From Acidobacteriota bacterium (lineage in GTDB: Bacteria; Acidobacteriota; Vicinamibacteria; Vicinamibacterales; UBA8438), in the NCBI GenBank assembly GCA_012963185.1, contig DTWD01000467.1, forward strand, positions 1-16,825: DNA of 16,825 bases, given 5' to 3'. The position numbers and the translations under genes are program-made. Shown here one piece after another: positions 7,236 through 13,318 of this stretch. Positions within the stretch are counted from its first letter, which is position 1, and every line of letters begins with the position of its first letter. The notes under the pieces were generated by a model that was not told where the DNA came from, did not search any database, and saw nothing but the letters and a program-made list of their open reading frames with translations.

Positions 7236-8222
7236 TCAGGGCACGTCGTAGTGCACCAAGTGACACAACGTCTCACTAGGCCCCAAACTCAATTTGGTCA
7301 TTACCGATGGCAGTTCCTCGAAAGCACTTTGCTGATTTATAAGAACATCGAGTCGCTTATCATGCAGTAACTCCAAGGCGAGCGTTAGTCGAGAAATTCT
7401 CGTCCATCGGTTAAGGCGCTCAGGTGGCAGGCGGCCAACCTGACTACTCTTAATCGTTAGACGAGCTGAGTGAAACCGCTCACCAAGCGGCAACGGCACA
7501 TCTTGTGTCCCATACCAACTCGCGTCAACAATGGTGGCTTCCGCGCCAGCTACAGTTAATGAGGCTCGTAACCCTTCAACGGTCCCACTCGAATGCACAA
7601 CCAAATCAGCAGAAGGAAGAGTCGGAACCGCACACTGCCACGCTAAACCAAGTTCCGCCGCGATCGTCTTCCGTGTCTCCAATGGATCGACAACGATGAC
7701 CTCACAACCGGGAATATCCTGACACAACGTGGCTACAAGTAAGCCTACGACGCCAGCACCAATGACCACCACGCGATCACCAACGCAAGGCCTTGCATCC
7801 CAAAGAATATTTACTGCCGTCTCCATATTGGCAGCAAGCACCGCACGTTTCGCAGGAACACCTTCCGGGACGCGTTGAACTGCTTCGGCCTGGACGTAAT
7901 AGAGGTCCTGATGCGGGTACAAGCAGAACACCGCTTTCCCTATGAGTGAAGAAGGACCTTCTTCGACAACGCCCACACTGCTGTACCCATATTTAACCGG
8001 CCCTGGAAACTCGCCATCCTGGAAAGGGGCCCGCATAGATTCGTACATTGAAGGGGGCACCTCTCCACGAAATACAAGTGACTCGGTACCGCGGCTAATC
8101 CCACTAAATACTGTCCTGACAAGCACGTCACCGTCATTTCTGGGACTAAGTCTGACGCGCCGAATTTCTGACTGCCCCGGACTCTTGACCCAGAACTGGC
8201 GTGCGGTATGGTGAGCAGGCAT
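7236..8222 (-). CDS. Zinc-independent medium-chain dehydrogenase/reductase (BchC-like)
   Basis: The MDR fold is shown by the N-terminal 'SGISRGTES' (residues 40-48) and the Rossmann glycine motif '[16 protein letters not shown]' (151-166). An acidic residue follows in 'VIVVDP', which favours NAD over NADP. The catalytic-zinc Cys of 'GxCGTD' is replaced and the 'GHE' His-Glu pair reads 'KYGYS' (77-81). There is also no four-Cys structural zinc lobe. This resembles BchC and other zinc-free members. It opens the minus-strand run and lies 22 bases before the PTPS-like gene. The frame extends to GTG 8234, but ATG 8222 avoids more overlap with the divergent gene; neither has a good ribosome site. 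It probably oxidises or reduces a side-chain hydroxyl or ketone on the cluster's product. Confidence 0.78.
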   Translation of the reverse strand: MPAHHTARQFWVKSPGQSEIRRVRLSPRNDGDVLVRTVFSGISRGTESLVFRGEVPPSMYESMRAPFQDGEFPGPVKYGYSSVGVVEEGPSSLIGKAVFCLYPHQDLYYVQAEAVQRVPEGVPAKRAVLAANMETAVNILWDARPCVGDRVVVIGAGVVGLLVATLCQDIPGCEVIVVDPLETRKTIAAELGLAWQCAVPTLPSADLVVHSSGTVEGLRASLTVAGAEATIVDASWYGTQDVPLPLGERFHSARLTIKSSQVGRLPPERLNRWTRISRLTLALELLHDKRLDVLINQQSAFEELPSVMTKLSLGPSETLCHLVHYDVP

Positions 8223-8243
8223 GATCGTAGGCACCCTAGTGCG

Positions 8244-9011
8244 ATGACAGAGTTAACGCAACCCGACACGTTTCCAGAACCACCCTCACACAGGTGGAAA
8301 ATTATGGGCGACCTCGTCGCCGCACTAGCACTAGTAACTGTAACAGCGGTCACCACGTCGTGGTCGCTTGAATTCCAGACTCGCTATCTCATAAATACCC
8401 TCGGTCTTTATCTTTTGGTTGCAACGCTAATATTAATAACCATTCCACGCACTTTGGCCGGACCAGGCCTCGGATATGCAAATCGCGTCACACTTTTTCG
8501 AGCCAGCCTAATTGTGCCCATTGCCGCGATGGTAACGAAACTGGTTCCACTGACTGCCTCTGAAGCCTGGTGGGTTATCGCAGTGTCAACTATCGCCTTG
8601 ATACTCGATGGCGTTGATGGGCGTGTGTCGCGTTATAAACAATGCGAGACTACCTTCGGCGCAAGGTTTGATATGGAACTCGATGCATTCTTCTTACTGG
8701 TTCTATCTGTGCTCGTATGGCACAACGGTAAAACAGGTGCGTGGATCACAGGGATCGGAGTTACTCGGTACTGCTTTCTCATCGCGGCTTTCTTCGGACC
8801 ATGGCTCGGTCGAACACTCCCGGAAAGTCTTCGCCGCAAGATAATTTGCGTGGTTCAGGGTATCGCACTACTCATCTGTCTTGGCCCCATTGTTCCCTCG
8901 GCACTCGCAATCTTCGTTGGCGCGACCGCCCTCTTTCTACTTGTTGTTTCATTTGGAATCGACATCTATTGGCTTGCAAATCACAGAACGACCATCCGAC
9001 CTACCGATTGA
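8244..9011 (+). CDS. CDP-alcohol phosphatidyltransferase family membrane protein
   Basis: With ATG 8244 the protein has 255 residues and about six membrane segments. It carries the family signature with exact spacing: D122-x2-D125-G126-x2-S-R130-x8-G139-x3-D143-x3-D147. One change is Ser129 in place of the usual Ala of 'AR'. 'ANRVTLFRA' (79-87) is also family-like. These enzymes move a phospho-lipid group from a CDP-activated donor to an alcohol, displacing CMP at the inner membrane. Whether it makes an ordinary phospholipid or a special head-group lipid cannot be told. The frame can begin at ATG 8208, which overlaps the divergent dehydrogenase. ATG 8304, preceded by GGA, is another option. 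The stop overlaps the next gene (TGATG). Confidence 0.8.
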   Translation: MTELTQPDTFPEPPSHRWKIMGDLVAALALVTVTAVTTSWSLEFQTRYLINTLGLYLLVATLILITIPRTLAGPGLGYANRVTLFRASLIVPIAAMVTKLVPLTASEAWWVIAVSTIALILDGVDGRVSRYKQCETTFGARFDMELDAFFLLVLSVLVWHNGKTGAWITGIGVTRYCFLIAAFFGPWLGRTLPESLRRKIICVVQGIALLICLGPIVPSALAIFVGATALFLLVVSFGIDIYWLANHRTTIRPTD

Positions 9012-9373
9012 TGCGTTCTCAGAATCGGACCGTCGTGTTTCTTGTCGTCCTCGTTTTAATCTACCTGCAAGGATGTAGTCCAGATTCGCATCTCTCCAAC
9101 ACCAATCTCAACTTTGAAGAACTTCAACACCGGGCAAACACGGGTGATAACAATGCACTCTTTGACTTAGGCGAGCGCTACGCAAATGGACATGGTGTAG
9201 CCAGAGACAATGTTGTGGCCTACATGTGGTACGGACTCGCGACTGAATTGTCGACGACTGAAGAACGTTACCAAGCACAACGGATGCAATTGACCCTCGA
9301 TCGGGAAATGTTTCGACACCAAATCGCCGAAGCCGAACGCCTGGCCACTCTCTGGAAACAGCAATGGCGCTAA
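9011..9373 (+). CDS. Small Sel1-repeat lipoprotein
   Basis: This 120-residue protein begins with a short basic stretch, a hydrophobic core (residues 8-18) and a good lipobox L19-Q20-G21-C22. It should therefore be exported and lipid-anchored. About residues 40-80 form a Sel1-like helical repeat: 'NALFDLGERYANGHGVARDN' followed by 'AYMWYGLA'. Such repeats bind proteins. The start at ATG 9011 shares TGATG with the stop of the CDP-alcohol phosphatidyltransferase, so the two are translationally coupled. A longer open frame runs back to 8741, but it lies inside that gene and lacks the signal peptide at its N-terminus. The function is unknown, possibly an envelope scaffold. The 93 bases from here to the decarboxylase gene contain no clear promoter or terminator. 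Confidence 0.75.
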   Translation: MRSQNRTVVFLVVLVLIYLQGCSPDSHLSNTNLNFEELQHRANTGDNNALFDLGERYANGHGVARDNVVAYMWYGLATELSTTEERYQAQRMQLTLDREMFRHQIAEAERLATLWKQQWR

Positions 9374-9466
9374 TCCGTGAGATATCACCGCGGTTAAAGC
9401 AGCGATTGCTCGGCCTAGCCAACCCATCATTTGTTAAGATTTGTAACTGAGTACTGCTAGAGGTCC

Positions 9467-11338
9467 ATGGCCGATACGAAAATTCCCTCAGAAGAACCTG
9501 AGTCAAACGTCAACAATGAGCAGGAGGACGACGTCACGATACCGACTGACGCATCACAAACGACTGCGACTGACACACCGACGCCGACACTCGCTAGCCT
9601 GCTACGATTTCCTCTGAAGTGGCCACGATCGTCTGAAGCACGTGCCATTACAACGACTATGGCAGGTGCGGCGTTCCTAGCGGCCGTTCGTGCATTCACA
9701 AAAAGTCGCGACAAGAAAAGAACTGATCTCAATGTTGTTCAGGAGGCACCGGTTCCCGTGACAGCCCCAGAAAAGACCAGTAAGAAACAACAAAGCAACT
9801 CACTTGCTGACCGCCGCGAACTGATCGAGCAAGGTGGCGGACAAAAGCGGGTTGACACGCAACATTCTCGTGGAAAATTCACCGCCAGAGAGCGTATTAC
9901 CAGAATCCTCGACCCTGGCACGTTTGAGGAACAAGGCCCGTATATCGAGCATCGACATTCCGCGTTCGGACTCGACCAACAGCGATACCCCGGCGACGGA
10001 ATCGTTACCGGCTTCGGACGAATCGACGGGCGCCGTGTCGCTATTTGTTCGCAAGACTTCACCGTACTGGGCGGATCATTCTCCGAAATACAGGCATTAA
10101 AAATCGGGCGGCTCCTCGAAGCGGCAACATCTGCTGGTCTCCCGATATTGACACTTCTGGATTCGGTCGGTGCCCGAATTCAAGAAGGCGTCTGGAGTCT
10201 GGCTGGTTTTGGTGACTTGTTTTGGCGAAACACTCAGGCAAGTGGAGTCGTCCCACAAATTAGTGTCATGCTCGGACCCTGCGCGGGGGGCGCGGTCTAT
10301 TCGCCAGGGTTGACGGACTTTGTCATCATGACCCGGGGCACAAGTTACATGTTCATCACCGGCCCGGACGTGATTCGCACGGTCACAGGTGAAGAGGTGG
10401 ACATCGACACCCTTGGCGGGGCTGAGACACATGCAGCCCGATCGGGCGTCGCGCACTTCGTTGCAGAAGACGAAGACGGCGCACTAGCTCTAGCGAAACA
10501 TCTTCTTAGTTATCTACCGTCGAATAATGCGGACGACCCCCCGACCACCGACACAGACGAGAACGTAGCCAGTCCGAACGACGCGGACGCGCTTGACAAC
10601 CTCATCCCTGCAAAGACCGAGGAAGCCTACGACATACGGGAAGCCATTAGATTGATGGCTGACCCGAAATCATTTTTGGAAGTCCATGCTGACTTTGCTC
10701 CGAATGCCGTTGTTGGCTTTGCCCGACTAGACGGACGGGTAGCGGGATTCGTCGCAAACCAGCCATCACACCTTGCTGGCGTGCTCGACATTGACGCCTC
10801 GGATAAGATCGCCCGGTTTATTCGATTTTCGGATGCATTTAATATTCCACTTGTTACGCTGGTTGATTGCCCAGGATTCCTCCCTGGTGCGGCCCAAGAG
10901 CATCAGGGCATCATTCGACATGGAGCCAAGATCGTCTACGCGTACTCCGAAGCAACGGTCCCAAAGATTTCGATCGTCTTACGAAAAGCCTATGGTGGCG
11001 CGTACATCGTGATGAGTAGCAAAATGATTCGAACCGACGTGTGTCTCGCCTGGCCAACCGCTGAAATTGCCGTTATGGGTGCTAAAGGTGCCGTAAGCAT
11101 TCTGTACGCTCGGCAACTCAAAGCGGCTCCGGCCGAAGACCGTGAGAGGAAACGTCAACAATTGGAAGATGAATTCCAACAGGAGTTTAATTCGCCATTT
11201 GTCGCCGCCTCATCAGGGCACATCGATGACGTGATTTATCCCCGTGAAACACGAACTCGCGTTATTGCGGCACTCGACTACCTCAAGGACAAACAGCCGG
11301 TAACCCTGCCGAAAAAACACGGAAACATTCCACTCTAA
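9467..11338 (+). CDS. mmdA: Acyl-CoA carboxyltransferase (alpha) subunit of a sodium-pumping methylmalonyl-CoA-type decarboxylase
   Basis: Residues 113-623 form a full carboxyltransferase of the PccB/MmdA family. 'RGKFTARERI' starts the domain, and the two acyl-CoA/biotin oxyanion loops are 'GPCAGGAVYSP' (270-280) and 'RKAYGGAYIVM' (506-516). The C-terminus 'KKHGNIPL' is like MmdA and transcarboxylase 12S tails as I recall them. The position that is Asp in propionyl-CoA carboxylases of the 'GGAYDVM' type is I514 here. The enzyme moves the carboxyl group of an acyl-CoA to biotin. Membrane beta, gamma and biotin subunits follow, which marks a decarboxylase pump rather than a carboxylase. Residues 1-112 are extra: acidic, then Pro/Thr-rich, with a weak hydrophobic segment at 62-75 and a basic stretch after it. 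The stop overlaps the next start (TAATG). Confidence 0.85.
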   Translation: MADTKIPSEEPESNVNNEQEDDVTIPTDASQTTATDTPTPTLASLLRFPLKWPRSSEARAITTTMAGAAFLAAVRAFTKSRDKKRTDLNVVQEAPVPVTAPEKTSKKQQSNSLADRRELIEQGGGQKRVDTQHSRGKFTARERITRILDPGTFEEQGPYIEHRHSAFGLDQQRYPGDGIVTGFGRIDGRRVAICSQDFTVLGGSFSEIQALKIGRLLEAATSAGLPILTLLDSVGARIQEGVWSLAGFGDLFWRNTQASGVVPQISVMLGPCAGGAVYSPGLTDFVIMTRGTSYMFITGPDVIRTVTGEEVDIDTLGGAETHAARSGVAHFVAEDEDGALALAKHLLSYLPSNNADDPPTTDTDENVASPNDADALDNLIPAKTEEAYDIREAIRLMADPKSFLEVHADFAPNAVVGFARLDGRVAGFVANQPSHLAGVLDIDASDKIARFIRFSDAFNIPLVTLVDCPGFLPGAAQEHQGIIRHGAKIVYAYSEATVPKISIVLRKAYGGAYIVMSSKMIRTDVCLAWPTAEIAVMGAKGAVSILYARQLKAAPAEDRERKRQQLEDEFQQEFNSPFVAASSGHIDDVIYPRETRTRVIAALDYLKDKQPVTLPKKHGNIPL

Positions 11339-11718
11339 TGTCCTCCGCGTTACAGACTGTCATCGAAATTGCTGGCGTCGGAACAACTTTACTGTTCCTC
11401 GCACTCGCGGGCCTTGTAGGACTCATGTATTCCCTTACTTCGCCGTGGCTTACAGAGCGACTCAGCCCCTCAGCCACAACAAACACAGCACAAGACGAGT
11501 CAGAAGAACGGATTCTTGCAGCGGCAGAACAAGCCAAGGACGAAGCCCTCTCCGAAGCAGATCGGCAACAAAGGGCCGTTGTCCTCGCGGTCGCTGTCGC
11601 CTGCGCCACAGAAGAACTCCGATTAATTCATGTCCCGGAAACCAGTTCTGCCTGGCGGCGACTCCATCAAACTCGGCGATTATCCCAACGATCTAGCCGA
11701 CAAAGAGCACGGTCATGA
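11338..11718 (+). CDS. mmdD: OadG/MmdD-like single-span subunit of the decarboxylase pump
   Basis: This 126-residue protein has one strong membrane helix at about residues 11-33. A charged, Ala/Glu-rich cytoplasmic part follows (50-80), then 'RAVVLAVAVACATEELR' (84-100), the short alanine-rich segment typical of OadG-like gamma/delta subunits. These subunits tether the soluble carboxyltransferase to the membrane beta subunit and help assemble the complex. Assignment rests on this shape and on the exact position between the alpha and biotin subunits, since the family is poorly conserved in sequence. Its start overlaps the alpha-subunit stop by one base and its stop overlaps the biotin-carrier start (ATGA), consistent with coupled translation and fixed stoichiometry. 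Confidence 0.75.
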   Translation: MSSALQTVIEIAGVGTTLLFLALAGLVGLMYSLTSPWLTERLSPSATTNTAQDESEERILAAAEQAKDEALSEADRQQRAVVLAVAVACATEELRLIHVPETSSAWRRLHQTRRLSQRSSRQRARS

Positions 11719-12203
11719 AAAACTATCGCGTCACCATTGATGGGCGGGTCTACGATGTCGAAATCGACGACCCCCAAGCACGACCGGTCACGGCACGCCT
11801 CTCCGGAACGGCCTACTCAGTTGAGATTGAATCCGGACAAGCTCTGCCCGCTGAATCCGAGCCTAAAATTGTGCCGGCGACACCTCCGGAACACACGGCG
11901 ACACTAAACGAATCCAAAACAGCAAACCCCCGTCGAGAACCGGGTCCCCTCTCCAGTGTTTCGACACCTGAATCTGGTCAAACGACTCCTCAAGGTATGA
12001 CGGCGCCGATTCCAGGAGTCGTTCTAAAGGTCAGTGTTCTCCCCGGACAAAAAGTTGAACGCGGTGATGAGTTACTCACTATTGAAGCCATGAAAATGTT
12101 TAACGTTATGCGGTCACCAAGTAGTGGCACGATAGCCACTGTTCACATTAAAGATGGCGACCGGGTGGTCCAGGGACAACCCTTAGTCACATTTGCGCCC
12201 TAG
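11715..12203 (+). CDS. mmdC: Biotin carboxyl carrier subunit of the decarboxylase
   Basis: This 162-residue protein has three parts. Residues 1-42 form a small beta domain ('YRVTIDGRVYDVEIDD'), as in many oxaloacetate and methylmalonyl-CoA decarboxylase carriers. A flexible Pro/Thr/Ser/Glu-rich linker spans 43-94. A biotinyl domain (95-162) carries the biotinylation motif E-A-M-K-M with K127 as the attachment lysine. The residues after it are 'FN' rather than the usual 'EN'. The domain ends with 'GDRVVQGQPLVTF', the normal biotinyl fold closure. Biotin on K127 shuttles carboxyl groups between the alpha and beta subunits. The start overlaps the gamma-like stop, and the beta gene starts 15 bases after the stop. 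A biotin ligase must be encoded elsewhere. Confidence 0.9.
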   Translation: MKNYRVTIDGRVYDVEIDDPQARPVTARLSGTAYSVEIESGQALPAESEPKIVPATPPEHTATLNESKTANPRREPGPLSSVSTPESGQTTPQGMTAPIPGVVLKVSVLPGQKVERGDELLTIEAMKMFNVMRSPSSGTIATVHIKDGDRVVQGQPLVTFAP

Positions 12204-12218
12204 TCACACTCACCAACA

Positions 12219-13310
12219 ATGCTTTCACTGACACCAGGGATTTTGTTCATGTTCGCCGTCGGCGGCGTCTTGATCTATCTTGCAATTGGCAAAGAATACG
12301 AACCCACGCTGTTACTCCCAATCGGCTTTGGAGTTCTTCTTGGCAATTTACCGAACACGCCTTTGAATCATGAAGGAGGGATGCTCTACATTCTGAATGA
12401 ATTCGGAATTCAAACAGAACTCTTGCCCCTCTTTATTTTTATCGGTATTGGCGCGATGATGGACTTTCGCCCGCTACTGTCACAGCCCCTATTCGCATTA
12501 CTCGGCGCCGCTGGCCAGCTGGGGATTTTTGCCACGTTAATCTTGGCAACGATGCTTGGGTTTCCATTGAATCAGGCCGCATCGATCGCAGTCATCGGGG
12601 CGATCGATGGTCCAACAAGCATCTACGTCTCTTCGCTTCTTGCACCCGAGTTATTAGCCCCAATCGCTGTCACCGCATACTCATACATGAGCCTCGTGCC
12701 GATTATCCAACCACCCATCATGAGGCTGCTAACGACACAAAAGGAACGACGCATTCGGATGCCCTACGCACCGAGACCAGTTTCACGCGTAGCCGTGATT
12801 TCCTTTCCAATCATTGTGACGATCCTCGTTGGTTTGTTGGTTCCAGAATCAGCGCCGCTTGTTGCCACACTCATGTTAGGCAGTTTGTTGAAAGAGTCCG
12901 GCGTGGTACCGCAGTTGACAAAGTCAGCTGAAAACGAACTTACCAATATTTCTACACTCTTCCTGGGACTGACGATCGGTAGCCTGATGCAGGCTGAGAC
13001 ATTTCTCCAACTGCAAACGCTTTATATCTTGCTTCTTGGGCTCGTAGCCTTTGTTCTCGATACGGTCGCCGGACTCTTCTTCGGAAAACTACTGTCGATG
13101 GCAACGCGCGGCAAAGTTAATCCATTAGTTGGGGCAGCCGGAATTAGCGCGTTTCCGATGAGTGGACGTCTTGTACAGAAAATGGCACAAGAAGAAGATT
13201 TCACCAATCACGTCCTGATGCACGCTATGGGAGCGAACACCGCAGGTCAGCTTGGCTCCGTCATTGCGGGCGGCGTACTCCTCGCCCTTGTCACTCAAAT
13301 ACTCGGCTGA
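12219..13310 (+). CDS. mmdB: Sodium-translocating decarboxylase membrane beta subunit (MmdB/OadB family)
   Basis: This 363-residue multi-span membrane protein has the ion-pathway signatures of the OadB family. They are D130 in 'GAIDGPTSIY', Y156 in 'YSYMSLVPIIQPPI', and N301/G305/S310/R317 in 'NPLVGAAGISAFPMSGR'. These keep the spacing of the functionally important D203, Y229, N373, G377, S382 and R389 known from Klebsiella OadB. Nothing essential seems lost. The length is close to MmdB and shorter than OadB. The subunit decarboxylates carboxybiotin and exports Na+ across the inner membrane. With the acyl-CoA-type alpha subunit, methylmalonyl-CoA (or a similar acyl-CoA acid) is the likely substrate rather than oxaloacetate. 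It ends the operon, convergent with the quinoprotein gene 8 bases away. Confidence 0.9.
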   Translation: MLSLTPGILFMFAVGGVLIYLAIGKEYEPTLLLPIGFGVLLGNLPNTPLNHEGGMLYILNEFGIQTELLPLFIFIGIGAMMDFRPLLSQPLFALLGAAGQLGIFATLILATMLGFPLNQAASIAVIGAIDGPTSIYVSSLLAPELLAPIAVTAYSYMSLVPIIQPPIMRLLTTQKERRIRMPYAPRPVSRVAVISFPIIVTILVGLLVPESAPLVATLMLGSLLKESGVVPQLTKSAENELTNISTLFLGLTIGSLMQAETFLQLQTLYILLLGLVAFVLDTVAGLFFGKLLSMATRGKVNPLVGAAGISAFPMSGRLVQKMAQEEDFTNHVLMHAMGANTAGQLGSVIAGGVLLALVTQILG

Positions 13311-13315
13311 GCCGA
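13303..13315. terminator. Perfect palindrome at the 3' junction of the decarboxylase and quinoprotein genes
   Basis: TCGGCT-G-AGCCGA forms a 5-base-pair stem with a TGA loop, and that loop is the stop codon of the beta subunit gene. It lies between the ends of two convergent genes and could serve both. There is no T-run on either side, so Rho-independent termination is doubtful. Confidence 0.25.
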
Positions 13316-13318
13316 TGT

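Noticed and set aside
7214..7276. Longer PTPS-like protein starting at ATG 7276
   Set aside because: It adds a Cys/Thr-rich stretch unlike the family, overlaps the dehydrogenase by 41 bases and lacks a ribosome site, whereas GTG 7213 has AAGGAG at good spacing.
8741..9010. Upstream extension of the Sel1 lipoprotein frame back to an ATG at 8741
   Set aside because: This part overlaps the phosphatidyltransferase coding sequence in another frame and has no domain features. The lipoprotein signal begins exactly at ATG 9011.
9374..9466. Sigma70-type promoter before the decarboxylase operon
   Set aside because: TTGCTC and TAAGAT look like -35 and -10 boxes, but they are about 23 bases apart, too far for a supported call.
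9467..13310. Oxaloacetate decarboxylase or propionyl-CoA carboxylase assignment
   Set aside because: The alpha subunit is an acyl-CoA carboxyltransferase, not the pyruvate-carboxylase-like OadA type. No biotin carboxylase is present and the OadB-type pump subunit is, which favours a methylmalonyl-CoA-type decarboxylase.
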